A stretch of 64,000 nt of DNA, from positions 51,508,001 to 51,572,000 of the forward strand of contig CM060842.1 in the NCBI GenBank assembly GCA_030762175.1, written 5' to 3'. A program made the translations under genes and the position numbers. This stretch comes from Metallyticus violacea (lineage: Eukaryota > Arthropoda > Insecta > Mantodea > Metallyticidae). A model generated the notes under the pieces. The model ran no database searches, was not told the origin of the DNA, and worked only from the letters and a program-made list of their open reading frames with translations. This document shows, piece by piece, positions 47,177-58,116 of the stretch. Position 1 is the first letter of the stretch. Every line of letters starts with the position of its first letter.

Positions 47177-48407
47177 TTTATCTGTTTTTATTTATTGTAC
47201 TGTCAAATGTACTGTCAAAATGGAGAAATGTATTGTCACTCTAATTACTAATGCATGTTATCAAACAGACAGAATTAAATCCTTCATCTAAATATAAATA
47301 TAATTTGTTAATATAATATTTTAATACGAATTTTACCAATGGTTTTAACTAGAATGCGCTGCTGCAATAGAAACAATATTACAATCGGACAATGTACAGA
47401 AAGAACAGAACTGTTATTCCCAAACTCCCCTTATGCTAAACAAAACGTTTAACTTAAGCTCGGCGTTTTAGAGCCACATACAGCAAATGAGAAACAATCC
47501 GAGTTGACGACAAAGAAGGGACAGACACCTCAGGGAGAGCAGAAAAATGTAACGCCGCTTCGGGAGGTGTTTGCCATCCCGCCAATTAGCAGACTGTCTA
47601 GAGAGCGCGAGTCTAGCTCTGCGGAAATACAAACAGGGATTTCCCTGACAACTCGAGGGTGGAAAAAAGACAAAGTACTCGGATCTGTGCCAATCGATAT
47701 CTTCTGCTTTTCTCCATGACTTTACTATCTGCTACTTCACAGAGAGGGAGAAAGAATATAATGAAAGTGTTTAGTCTATCTATTGAAGAAGATACCCATA
47801 CAATAACCTTTTAATACTCGGTATGCTTTTATGCTCTTTTTAGATAGTCGAAGTAATTACTGCGTACTTTGTTCTTTTGTTTAATAATATATAAAGTATT
47901 TACATTTAATTTATGGTTTATTAATTAATATATAGAATTTAAATGTTACATCAGAAAATAACAAAAACAGTTATTTTGTTTTGACTTCACAAATTGGTAG
48001 GAAGTTCTTTCTTCTATTAAATATCCTTTGTTCTCAAAAACAAAATACAGGCAGATGGTTAATATACTACCATTAGCTAACTTTATACTTCTTTTCATAA
48101 CATTTCATTTTATGGCAAGCTTGTTATTCACAATACGCTTTTATAACATGCGTTCCATTTATAGCCGGGCCATAGATCGCGAATATGGGTAGTTCGGTTG
48201 CACTGCAGTGACCACAGTATTATTCCAGTAGCGCACTAGCGGCTTAAGGCTACTGTTATACTGTGTCAGTTGCTACCTTCTGTTCCAGCTATAAGACTAG
48301 AGTTTGTTCATTGTGTATCTCAAAAGTGAAAGTTTATTCAAGATATCCGTGTAGTGTGTGAATCACATTTGATTATTCTTTTAGTCCACTGAAAAGCCTA
48401 TCGAAAA
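47177..48407. other. Intron sequence, nothing recognised
   Basis: AT-rich apart from a GC-richer block at 47490-47730, whose plus-strand frame (47504-47719) is unrecognised. A region of short GC-rich sequence at 48170-48300 may belong to the start of the following transposon; its end was not determined. Confidence 0.4.
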
Positions 48408-49318
48408 ATTCACGCTTGAACATAGAATTTTTAAGCGCAATACATATGTACGTAAACCCCGAATCATGTAGACAGGTGTGTAGACAATTTCAAGAAAATT
48501 TTCCTGAATTCCAGTTCCAGGGAGAGAATTTTATTTTGATTGGTTTCTTTATGGACGCTCTTTAACAGCTCAGGTCATCAGCGTTCCATTCTATTCAGGG
48601 CGTGAAACGGCCGACAAATTTTGCTCAGCGGCCTCTTCTTTCACGCTTGAGGTTCTTTTTCGTGCCGTAAATGTACGACACGGGACCCACGGCTTTACTT
48701 CCCTTCCGAAGGAAGCCATACTTAGGATTTTTAAGCCCGAAAAAAACCATCGGTCCTGGCAGGATTCGAATCCGCGATCTTGGGTCAGGTAGAGAAAGTA
48801 TTATATGTCTGGTTAATAACTTTTAAGACAACAGCATCGCTAAACGCCAAACCTAAGAAGGGAAAAAGAATTGCTCTAACGGAGGAAATATTTGACGACT
48901 TGGTGCAACATTTGAAAGCTCTCTCTAAAGCAGTCTCTAAGAGGTGTTGCACAATGCGCGGGTATTTCAAAAAACTCTATTCACAGAGCTGCTAAATTTT
49001 TAAAAGTGAAACCCTACAGAGTTACTATAGTTCATGAATTACAACCTTATGACGACAAAAACGAGTAAATTTCTGAAACTGGATTTTACAAAATATCGTT
49101 GATGGTACTGTTGACCTACGTTTAATAATTTTCTCAGATGAGACATGGTTTCATTTAAACAGGAACAATCCCGAAACCATAGACGAACTTAAGGACAATA
49201 TAAGAACAGAAATTATGAACATTAAGCAAGCAGAACTTACGCGTTTGAATGGAAATTTCATCCGAAGATGCCAGGAATGTCTATGTGCAGATAGACACTA
49301 CTTTCAACACCACTTATA
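48408..49318 (+). pseudogene. Tc1-like transposase, core deleted and split by a SINE
   Basis: The N terminus reads FTLEHRIF (48410), then from 48450 NPESCRQVCRQFQ and ENFPEFQFQ. A SINE interrupts here (48529-48785). After it come VWLITFKTTASLNAKPKKGK, LTEEIFDDL, then in a shifted frame SLRGVAQCAGISKNSIHRAA and KFLKVKPYRVTIVHELQPYD. The first catalytic aspartate region is kept near 49132 (IIFSDETWFHLNR). It is followed at once by ETIDELKDNIRTEIMNI and RRCQECLCADRHYFQHHL, which belong at the C terminus. About 150 residues holding the second and third catalytic acids are therefore missing. Internal deletion, frameshifts, stops and the SINE make it dead. The family is the insect Tc1-like group with paired helix-turn-helix domains. 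Confidence 0.88.
48529..48785 (-). mobile_element. SINE family I, nested in the transposase pseudogene
   Basis: Flanked by CAGGGAGAGAA (48518-48528) and CAGGTAGAGAA (48786-48796), an 11-bp target duplication with one mismatch. The 5' end of the SINE (right side) is truncated just past the B box (GGATTCGAATCC). The tail is TGACCTGAGCTGTTAAAGAG at the left. Removing it restores continuity of the transposase frame around EFQFQ/VWLITF. Confidence 0.92.
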
Positions 49319-49674
49319 ACAAGGTTAGTAGTATTTATAGTGCATGGTAATATCACTCATGAGTAAGTAATGGGGGAGTTTTAGAACGGGAAAACCCGCA
49401 TGTAATAGACAGTACGCGGAGCACGCGATTATTTTCCATTTTAAAGCTGCCCGTGTCACACCCTCTTCAATTAACCTAATCATAATACATGACATATTGT
49501 ATTAGTTTGGCCGGAAAGTTTGTTCCTGTAAACAAACTCTTCATTTGTTACAAAGCAACGAATTGTTTGTTTATATGACGACGTTGTTTAAAAGAACGGT
49601 TTGAGACGAGTTTAAATATATTAATTACATGATACAGAGTTATTGGTGCTAAATCAACTTATTATACCTTCAAT

Positions 49675-50200
49675 GTAGAGTAGTTTTAGCATATTGTTAA
49701 CCTCTATAGAAAATATTGTCCTCCCTCCTGTATAAGATATTCAACATGTCTTTTCATACTACTGACTGCTAGTTGGAAGCCTATGTTGTCAATACTTTTA
49801 ATTTCTTATGTAATGTTGTTGCGTCAGATCATCCAATGTTTAGGGGGCATGTGGCGTAAACCCTGTCTTTTCAGTAACCCCATAGGAAGAAGTCCGGTGT
49901 GGTCAAATCAGGAGATCTCGGTGGCCACAGGTTCTTGGAGATTATCCGCTCGTCAAAGAAATCTTCAATTAGCCTCATGGATTGGTTTGATGTATGGCAT
50001 ATAGCGCCATCTTGTTGAAAATATCCATGGTCTAGCTCCACATCGTCCAGTTGCTCAACAAACTCCTTGAAAATCTGGCAGTACTGTGCAGTGTCCACCG
50101 CCAGGTTAAAAATAAAATAAAATAAAATAAAAATCACACTATTCTTTACCAGTGCTAGTACATGTGTTTCTTTAGGGGGGATTGTGAACACAAAATTTTC
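49675..50200 (-). pseudogene. Tc1-like transposase C-terminal half, decayed
   Basis: Minus-strand frame from 50191 includes DTAQYCQIFKEFVEQLDDVE, then DHGYFQQDGAICHTSNQSMR with the second catalytic aspartate, and NLWPPRSPDLTTPDFFLWGY with the third catalytic acid region. After a frameshift near 49865 the end reads KDRVYATCP-like and finally RHVEYLIQEGGQYF near 49755-49710. It is the same superfamily as the pseudogene at 48408 but in opposite orientation, so it is a separate insertion and not that copy's missing core. A run of AAAAT repeats at 50107-50130 sits inside the frame. Confidence 0.85.
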
Positions 50201-50523
50201 TATGGTATGTCCTTCAAGTAGCTGTAATTGAATTCGTAATCCAGTATTGCTTCACAAATCAGTCGTTGATTTTAAGGTGTACTGCATTTTCACATCTACT
50301 AGAACAAAATACCGAAAACAGCAGCAGAACATAAAAGTCAACAATAAAGAACAAACCTTTGCACATTTCGTGACAAGGAATCAAAACTCCCATATCCTAC
50401 TTCATTTGATGTTAAACTAGGGGCATTGGGTGGATTTCTAGCCGAATAAATAAACAAAGAAAGTGTTACTTCTATATAAACCACTCTGTATTTTCAGTAT
50501 ATATTCGGCAAGTGTAACAAAAC

Positions 50524-50721
50524 ATGTACCGCGACAAAATAGCAGTTCGAGTTCTTCTTGGATTCTTTTGGAGAAAAGGTTTGAATTTTAAGTCAACAGA
50601 TGAAGAAATATGTCACATAAAAGGTGAGAATGTTGTCACTTTGACAACAACATCGAGTTGGTTCAGGCGATTCAATTATGCAGATACTAGTGTTGATATG
50701 GGCAATTCGGTTATAGAAAAT
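50524..50721 (+). pseudogene. Mariner-type transposase N-terminal fragment
   Basis: The 66-codon frame reads KIAVRVLLGFFWRKGLNFKS, then DEEICHIKGENVV and TSSWFRRFNYADTSVDM. This is the first helix-turn-helix of mariner-like transposases, whose usual pattern is ...NWF.RF..GD.SLED... A stop follows and the remaining transposase is absent. The sequence is unlike the complete mariner at 37846, so it is from another family. It is abutted by a SINE at 50742. Confidence 0.75.
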
Positions 50722-50741
50722 TAAGTTCTGCACACTGTGCT

Positions 50742-50920
50742 CAGTCGGTCCTGGTCGTGTAGCGGTAACCATACTTGTAGACCCAAGATCGCGGGTTCAA
50801 TCCCGGCTAGGGTCGACGGATTTTTTTTCGAAGCTAAAAATGCTAAGCATGGCTTAGATTAAAGCAGTGAATCCCATGTCGTAGATTTACGGCAAGTAAA
50901 AGAACCTCAAGCCAACCTCT
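50742..50920 (+). mobile_element. SINE family I, truncated at the 3' side
   Basis: Head CAGTCGGTCCTGGTCGTGTA and GCGGTAACCATACTTG with B-box-like CGGGTTCAATCCCGG. The body ends at AAAGAACCTCAAGCC; the typical tail is missing. Confidence 0.85.
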
Positions 50921-51136
50921 TCCCAACAGTGAATTCTTTGGAACTTTTTCCCGTATGCTTATTAAAAATTGTACTTTGTGGATATTACAGTCAGATTGTT
51001 TGAAACCTAGGAAATCTTGCTTTTCACATATAACAGCTAAGAGTCGAAAGAAACTATTGAGAGTGTGAACATTTTAATACCCTGAAGACAGCAATAGTTT
51101 GATACTTCAAGTTCTTGGAGTGTCCCCCCCCCCTCA

Positions 51137-51312
51137 GAAAGACCGCTTTATAAAGCGCAAGCCACCCTCACACCGCGCCAGCCGTAGCACTTTCGACTCT
51201 GTAACGGAACTAAAGGAACCAACACAACTTCAGGGTGGCCAGCCTCAAGGGATATTAATCCGGGCCCTTCCGACTGCGAGTTTAAAGATAACGCCTGAGC
51301 TATCCCTCAGAA
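51137..51312 (-). mobile_element. SINE-like repeat family III, copy 3 (diverged)
   Basis: Contains AAAGCGCAAGCCACC and CTCACACCGCGCCAGCC near 51155-51183, inverted relative to 10410-10440, and a head-like GATAACGCCTGAGCTATCCC at the right end. GC content is clearly above that of its surroundings. Confidence 0.65.
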
Positions 51313-51841
51313 ATTAAAATATTATTTGTTATACGGCATATTAAATGGTATTTGGTACCTGTATTAACATTTAGAGATTACAGTGGGATGATCACATCAT
51401 TTTAAAATATAGACCAATAAACCAAATTTCATTTTACGTTAAATTTTAAAAAAAGAGAGGAAAAGTGGTCAATGCAATGACAGAATCTCTGTGAAGGGGC
51501 GGAATATCCTGGTGTGAGCATACTTAAGTTTTATTTTGCAACAGTTGAACATCAGTAGTTGCAAGTGTATAGGAGTGTGTGTGGTATAGTACACTCATTT
51601 TTAAAATACGAGCTTTCAGTATGGTGTTAGTTTGGAGATGTAATATCACGTTTATTTATTTTTACATTAAACTCCCTCTAAATATTGATTTTAGTAGACT
51701 TATTTAAATATTGTGTTACGTTTTCATTATTTTTGTTTTAATACTGTTTAAATGCGTTAGGAAAATGTAAGTGATTTATGTATGATACCACCTCATCGGA
51801 AAAAAAAAGAAGAAAAAAAAAAGAAATAAATAAGGTCTTAG
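51313..51841. other. Intron sequence, nothing recognised
   Basis: AT-rich with an A-rich patch at 51798-51830. No gene or shared repeat. Confidence 0.4.
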
Positions 51842-51853
51842 GATTCCTTTATT

Positions 51854-52099
51854 ATTATTGTTTTGAATGATTTATTTATGAACGCTCTTTAACATCTCAG
51901 GTCATCAGCGTCCCATTCAACTCAGGGCGTGAAACTGCCGATAAATTTTGCTCAGAGGCCTCTTTTTCAGGCTTGAGGTTCTTTATCGTGCCGTAAATGT
52001 ACGAAACGGGACCCACGGCTTTATTTCCCTTCCGAAGGAAGCCATACTTAGGATTTGAAAAAATCCATCGGTCCCGGCCGGGTTCGAACCCGCGATCTT
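51854..52099 (-). mobile_element. SINE family I, 5'-truncated with 12-bp TSD
   Basis: Flanked by the exact repeat GATTCCTTTATT at 51842-51853 and 52100-52111. On the minus strand the copy starts at CAAGATCGCGGGTTCGAACC, so truncation falls between A and B boxes. The tail is TGACCTGAGATGTTAAAGAG followed by an A-rich end with AATAATAAT. Confidence 0.95.
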
Positions 52100-52111
52100 G
52101 ATTCCTTTATT

Positions 52112-54949
52112 GAAAAACTAATATACTATTGCGAAAATTACCCACGGTGAATACAGTTTTTATGCAAATCATTCAAGAAGAACAATTTTACTGTTTACGT
52201 AATAGAATTCCGTAATCCTATTATAAATGTGACTGAAGAAATGGTATTTCAATTTTTAAACTGCAATTAAATTTACTACATAATAAAGTATGTATGTTAC
52301 TGTTTCTTCAGATCTCTTATTAAATCTTAAAGAGAATTTATGAATCATAATATCTATAATGATAATGAATCCGTTAGCGAATACGAACATTCAAATTACT
52401 ATTTAGATCACTTAGCAGCGTAGCACGTGTATAACATGTCAATAAATGTCCTGAAGTACTTAAAAGATCAAATTAAAAACTGAGGGAATGCCATTGGGTA
52501 CCATGCATATGCGTTTTCCCCTAATGAGATGAAAACCTGCGGGCGCCCGTTTAGAGGCTTCACTTGACTCCTGTACGTGTTTCCCTTCTGAAATACTTTA
52601 CATCGCGTCCAAGGCGTTTACAAGATTTTGTCTTTAACTTATCGGAGCTATTTTCATTTCCTTTTATTTTAAGAAGGCGGCTAACAGAACTGGCATCTGT
52701 GTTACCCTGCAAAGCAACACGCCAGCCTTTCCTTCCATCTCTCTTTTTTTTATTCTTATTTTTTTGAACATTCAGCTATGTACTTGCGCTCGCAACTTTT
52801 GTATCATTTAATCCTATTAATTAAAAATTCCGGACGCCACTGCATTAAGGACGAGGGACGTCCACTAATTTCTCCCAGCCCTCCCTACCTCCCCCACCAC
52901 CACGCGCTCTATCTGCGTTGATTGTAATTAGCACAGAATAATGTGGGAACTCGACGCGCCAGAGCCGGGGATTTTATGAGGAGTGTTAATTGTTTGACAG
53001 GAACCCCACGACTGTATCCCTTTCTTTTTTCTCTTCCCTCTCTGCTTCACTTCATTTATTTGATAGCCTACTACCCAGCTTAAAATACGCACAGAGCAAG
53101 TGGTGTGACGTAAGAAATGTCAAGGATATTGTTAATATAGCATGGAACAGCTACTGTATCTCAAAATGTTTTTATTTAACCTAATCACCGTTGGGTGATT
53201 CCATGGAAAACCAACCCACTATTTGACAAAGTAAAACATGACCTCTTCAGATTTACTTGAAAATTTGTGTATAAAACCACTCTATATCCAACAGTCTTTA
53301 GGCAACTTATTGTCCACTGATCAACGATTGGAAAGTAAGAGTACTTTCAATTTTCACAAAAAATCAAATAAAAAGTTCATATTTAAAGTTAATGTTAAAT
53401 ATCTCTTATAAAATTATAAACATGAATGGTTTGACGTAATCCATTTTAAAGCTAATTAAATATGCTTTCAAGATGCGTATTTATAGTTTTTCAGAAATAT
53501 ATTTTGAAAATACAGAGGTTCAATTTGAAATAAAAAAAAAAGTTATAAAATGTACTAAAACTGTCATCTTCGATTTCTTTCAAATTTTGTGTGGTAGTCA
53601 AGTTCAACCTCAACAATAAATGTACAAACTTTTATTTTGAGTACTCCAGTAATTTACATAAGTGTTTTTATTAAGATATTAGGCAGTTCTTCAGTGGCAA
53701 TTTTCATCTTTTCTTTGATAAAAATGTTCATGATATTTTTGCATTGGTTGCTGTAAATTGTTAATGTTTTTGTTGTTATCATTATTTTATTTAGGCTTAA
53801 TCTGTAAGAATTTTGTTATCTCCACAAGGTTTTATGAGTTCTAAATTTTTTATTTTGTTCTAGATGATCGCTCCAGATAAAAAATGTGGCATAAGATACT
53901 TAAGCTTTTCCATTATTGAATTAAGACTTAATTTGTTAAGCACATAATCAAGCAAGTAAAGTTATCAACCATGCAAGCAAAATTAGCAAAGAAGTAATAT
54001 TTTAACTCTGAAAATCAACAAACTAATGCTATAATATTTTATTTTGCAGAGTTTTAAACTTCTGTTCCTGCATTTTTTTTCCCAGTTATGATGGCAACTG
54101 CACATTTATAGCTAAACCTTCATCTTGAGGCTCTGCATCAGAATCTTTATCTGCTGTATTGTGAAAAAAAACTTTATGTGACATATCTCTTATATTTATT
54201 GACAACCTAAAACCATTTTTTTTACCTAAGAAAGATATGCTTATTTGCAACGTTTCTGCATAATGTAAGCAAAATGCAAGGCAATACTTTATAAAAATGT
54301 TTTTGAATTTAGAGTTTTTGTAATCATGAAATTTAGGAAATGAATATCAAGCATTATATTTATAACTGAAAGAAAGCCAATTTTGTGTACTTTAAAATAA
54401 AATACCAATTTGTTTTATATCTTAAGCCTATCAAAAGTTATAATTAAAAGGAACTTTCTCCTTGAAACTCCGAAACAATTTTCTGGTTACTTTAAGGGTG
54501 TATGTATAAAATAATATTACTATAAAGCATTATTTCACAATAAGATGAATGTGTGTAAATATTTTTCAAGAAAATCTGAGACATGAAACTTCTGGTATAT
54601 ATTGGTTTTCCATGGAAAGACCTACTACAGAAAGGGGAATTGTGAATAAGAAGTTTTACACTAAACAAAGCGGAGACAGATGTATATAATTCAAATTGAA
54701 AAATTTATAAAATCATACGTAACGGCTTACTTGAAGTAGATGATAAAATACCACTCTGTTCTGTGGAAACTTTATTCCACAGTCTTAGTAGCCCAGTGAC
54801 CTATTACAGTGTGGTTGTGGACTAGGAGAAGTCAGTGGACAAGACCGTATACCTAATACATGTGCAGGTAGCAGATTATAGTTAGTGTGAGGGAAATTTT
54901 GGCAGGGAGAGGTTTGTGCATTTAATGCTTTTACTGTGTGTAAAGTGTG
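52112..54949. other. Intron sequence; GC-richer patch at 52.85-52.99 kb
   Basis: AT-rich overall. 52840-52990 is GC-richer, not repeated in the window, and contains TAATTAGC, GTGGGAA and TTAATTG motifs of the kind bound by homeodomain and CSL factors; this is suggestive only. No exon was recognised. Confidence 0.35.
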
Positions 54950-55265
54950 TGCTTATTGCTCTTCGTAGTTCCTCGTATACCACTACATTATGTACAATAC
55001 ATAAGTGAAAACGGATTCTTGCAGAGAAATAGTCAAATAGCAGGAAAATATGCTGGCACTTGTTCTAGGTACAGAAACTGTTCGCCAACTTGTGAAAAAA
55101 TACACGGCACAGGATCTCTCAGTGACAAGAAACGTATTCCAAACTGTCATGTTCTTAAGGAAGAAACTTTAGATAAAATACAGGAATTTACCTACGCAGA
55201 TGCCGGCAAAGTATTGCCGCTGAGGAGCACCAAATTCAAAATCTCTTATAATACAGGTTGGTGAG
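54950..55265 (+). pseudogene. Tc1-like transposase N-terminal fragment
   Basis: Frame 1 reads KTDSCREIVK near 55010-55040, followed by a stop. The next frames give GTETVRQLVKKYTAQ and, overlapping in another frame, HGTGSLSDKKRIPNCHVLKE and ETLDKIQEF. The order SCRE, ETVR.LVKK, TGSL.DKKR, EETLD is that of the two DNA-binding domains in the family also represented at 48408 and 2624. No catalytic part follows; a TA/TG microsatellite begins 13 bases further on. Confidence 0.7.
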
Positions 55266-55273
55266 GATTACGA

Positions 55274-55278
<5 letters not shown>

Positions 55279-55345
<67 letters not shown>
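55279..55345. repeat. (TA)n(TG)n microsatellite
   Basis: About 30 bases of TA repeats followed by about 36 bases of TG repeats. Alternating purine-pyrimidine sequence of this type can adopt Z-DNA. Confidence 0.97.
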
Positions 55346-55350
<5 letters not shown>

Positions 55351-56439
55351 TATTTTACTATATATTACTGCGGCGGTTGTAATGCTAGGCAAGGAGCCCT
55401 CAAACAACGTCACTTAGAAAACAGCTCAAATTATGTAAAATAACCTGGAGAGCACTGCTTTAAAAAAGCGTATATTTACAAATAATTCAAGCGAATATAC
55501 CATTGTCATTTCAATTATCCCAAACTTCCACAAATATACGTTTTAAATTGGAATTCCATAGTTGCATGATTCTGCGAGAAGTAATATAGGTGGTCATTAA
55601 TGCAATGAGCACATTAATACCGTCCATTAATGCCTTACTGGCAGCTTTATGCGTGCGGGAAACGTCACAATGGACGCGGTGATAAAGCACGCAGTGCATT
55701 ATAACTCTGAGTGTTAAAACTTACCTTTCAGGGTCTGTCAGACAATTTGATATGTGTAATGTTTCAGGTAAGCTAACAATTTGCTTCTATAGAAATCAAT
55801 ATGCTGTATACCATGTTTCTTTGCTGCTCTCTGACTATTATCACATAAGAAGCGTAATCGTCGGGAAAGGAGAACTAATTTTTATGATCATGTCTAGCGG
55901 TTTGAAAATCTTCATTGTTAACCCACATGCAGAATTTAATCTGAAATGTATTTGTGTCGCATCAAGTATGTGTAATATAGTCAGAAAAGGAAGATGGGTC
56001 AGAGAATAATGCAGGTTTTAACATTATCTCTGAATATAAATGAATTATATAAATTAATCAGTAAGATAATTATAAATAATAAAATAATTAATATTTGAAC
56101 GAGTCACACTTTCCTTTTATTTACTTATTTATTTTAATGATAATTAACATAGTTATAAATCTATCAATAGTATTTTCATGAACAGCACACATGGAATGCA
56201 GACAAGACTGCAATATCTGCAAATTCCACATGCAGTCATTCTAAATAACAGGTCGAAAAAAATAAAATAACGTTTTAGAAAATCCTACTGGTGGTTCTTT
56301 GTCTTGCCGACGTTAAGCTATAGATTGAGAAGATAATATACAAGTCCCGCTTTTTTATAACGAGTAAACATAGTTGGTGGATTGGCGCTAATTACTGCTT
56401 TTCTTCTTCTTTCGCTGAATTTATCCTCCTGCGTTTGTG
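55346..56439. other. Intron sequence, nothing recognised
   Basis: AT-rich, with short frames at 55511-55699 and 55752-56009 that have no recognisable domains. Confidence 0.4.
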
Positions 56440-56760
56440 GGACTTACACACTAATGCCTGGGTCAGTCGCTATTTACTCTGGACGTACACAGATTACATG
56501 CGCACACTGAAGGATTTCTGGTGGATGGTCAGCACATGTCAGGCCGCCTCGATGGCATCACAAACACAGAGGACGCAAACACACACAGATGGGTGAAATG
56601 AAGAATAAAATAGCAGGTAGGCCGGTGGCAAAGAAATACTAACCCGGCACTTGCCCTTTTTAAAAACTTACCGCGGAAAATCACGGAAAACCTCAGTCAG
56701 ATTAATCGGTGGAAGGAATTTAACCTGGGATTGGCCTGAGCAAATCAGTTCCATTTTCCT
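56440..56760. repeat. Dispersed repeat family V, copy 2
   Basis: GGGACTTACACACTAATGCC, GGGTCAGTCGC and ATGGCATCACAAACACAG correspond to blocks at 11588-11692 in the same order. The right part (TCACGGAAAACCTCAGTCAG) resembles the lower body of SINE families in this genome, so V may itself be SINE-like. Confidence 0.55.
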
Positions 56761-56769
56761 TTCAGCGTA

Positions 56770-57668
56770 GGAGAAGAAGAAGAAGAAGCAGAAGAAGAAT
56801 AAGAAGCAGAAAAAGAAGAAGAAGAAGAAGAAGAAGAAGCAGAAGAAGAAGCAGAAGAAGAAGAATATGCAGAAGAAGAAAAATAAGAAGCAGAAAAAGA
56901 AGAAGTAGAAGAAGAAGCAGAAAAGAAGAAGAAGAAGAAGAAAAAGAAAAAGAAGAAGTAGAAGAAGAAGAAGCAGAAAAGAAGAAGAAGAAGAAGAAGA
57001 AGAAAAAGAAAAAGAAGCAGAAGAAGTAGAAGAAGAAGAAGCAGAAAAGAAGAAGAAGAAGAAGAAGAAAAAGAAAAAGAAGAAGAAGAAGCAGAAGAAG
57101 AAGCAAAAGAAGAAAAAGAAGAAGAAGAAGCAAAAGAAGAAAAAGAAAAAGAAGAAGAAGCAGAAGAAGAAGAAGCAGAAGAAGAAGAAGAAGCAGAAGC
57201 AGAAGAAGAAGAAGAAGAAGCAGAAGAAGAAGAAAAAGAAGAAGAAGAAGCAGAAGAAGAAGCAGAAAAGAAGAAGAAGAAGAAGAAGCAGAAAAGAAGA
57301 AGAAGAAGAAGAAGAAGAAGCAGAAAAGAAGAAGAAGAAGAAGAAGCAGAAGAAGAAGAAGAAGAAGAAGAAGAAGAAGCAAAAGAAGAAGAAGCAGAAG
57401 AAGCAGAAGAAGAAGAAGAAGAAGAAGAAGCAGCAGAAGCAGAAGAAGAAGAAGAAGCAGAAGCAGAAGAAGAAGAAGAAGAAGAAGAAGCAGAAGAAGA
57501 AGAAGAAGAAGAATATGCAGAAGAAGAAAAAGAAGAAGCAGAAAAAGAAGAAGAAAAAGAAAAAGAAGAAAAAGAAGAAGAAGCAGAAGAAGAAGAAGAA
57601 GCAAAAGAAGAAGAAGAAAAAGAAGAAGAAGCAGAAGAAGAAGCAGAAGAAGAAGAAAAAGAAGAAGA
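56770..57668. repeat. ~900-bp GAA/GCA polypurine tract
   Basis: Nearly continuous (GAA)n on the plus strand with scattered GCA, GAAAA, TAG and TAT variants; pyrimidines are rare. Higher-order structure is visible: GTAGAAGAAGAAGCAGAAAA blocks recur at about 50-65-base spacing near 56957-57060. It explains very long phenylalanine/leucine frames on the minus strand and lysine frames on the plus strand, which are not genes. It lies inside the CARP intron, 311 bases past the 5' splice site. The transcript carries the UUC-rich strand. Confidence 0.97.
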
Positions 57669-57979
57669 TCAAAGACTGCATCTCACACGAAGCTAGCAAC
57701 GCCTGAACACATGTTATGGCTTATTGAAGTATTCTTTACGATGCTTCCGGTGAAGAAAAATTATTGAAAAAAAAAAAATATCGCCTAGTTTGTTCTTGCC
57801 CACAATTTCACCTTGTATACTTAACACTTTCATATATGAAGTGTCTAAAATGTTACAAAGTTTATTAAGCGAAATGTCTGACAATTGACATATGGAGTTT
57901 CAATTGTTCATCTAAATACATTAAAGACAGAATGATTGAAATATCTAATTAACTCTGCAGAGCAGAAGATGGGACTGAC
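57669..57979. other. Intron start next to the upstream CARP exon
   Basis: Contains the donor GTCAGT at 57979 downward and otherwise AT-rich sequence. Confidence 0.5.
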
Positions 57980-58116
57980 CTTGTGTTTGTCCAGGTGGAC
58001 GGTACGGAGGTAAGGGTCGTACAATAGCTTGTCCGGCTCCACGTTTATAGGGGACTGACGTCGCCCCTTGGTACACAGAGGCCACTGCGGGTTGATTAAC
58101 CCCCAAAAGCTGGGCC
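57980..58116 (-). CDS. CARPB: Carbonic anhydrase-related protein, upstream internal exon
   Basis: The exon encodes the start of the alpha-carbonic anhydrase-like domain. After a split glycine codon it reads PSFWGLINPQWPLCTKGRRQ, then SPINVEPDKLLYDPYLRTVH and ends LDKHK. The FWG..N..W..C..G.RQSP pattern is the hallmark of the CA10/CA11 subgroup (active enzymes have G.RQSPI here as well). The acceptor is TTCTGTTTCAG before 58116 and the donor AAG/GTCAGT after 57980. The exon is 137 nt: two bases of a split codon plus 45 codons, leaving phase 0, which matches the exon at 23764. The protein is expected to be secreted or membrane-associated and non-catalytic, with a neuronal role suggested for relatives. 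The preceding exon (signal peptide) was not found in 58117-64000. Confidence 0.96.

Larger units (their letters stand above)
23765..57979 (-). other. 34.2-kb phase-0 intron of the CARP gene
   Basis: Bounded by a donor GTCAGT just after the exon ending at 57980 and an acceptor TGTAG just before 23764. The coding sequence joins LDKHK to VSGTLYN, as expected for the family, so no coding exon is missing between them. The intron contains the complete mariner, two LINE remnants, most of the SINEs, the long GAA tract and a few exon-like open segments listed separately. Confidence 0.88.

Noticed and set aside
48408..50200. One transposase gene made of the plus-strand pseudogene and the C-terminal fragment at 49675-50200
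   Set aside because: The two are in opposite orientation and the first already has its own C terminus, so they are separate insertions.
56668..57699. Very long minus-strand frames rich in Phe/Leu/Cys (343 and 280 codons)
   Set aside because: They are translations of the GAA polypurine tract; absence of stops follows from the repeat, not from coding constraint.
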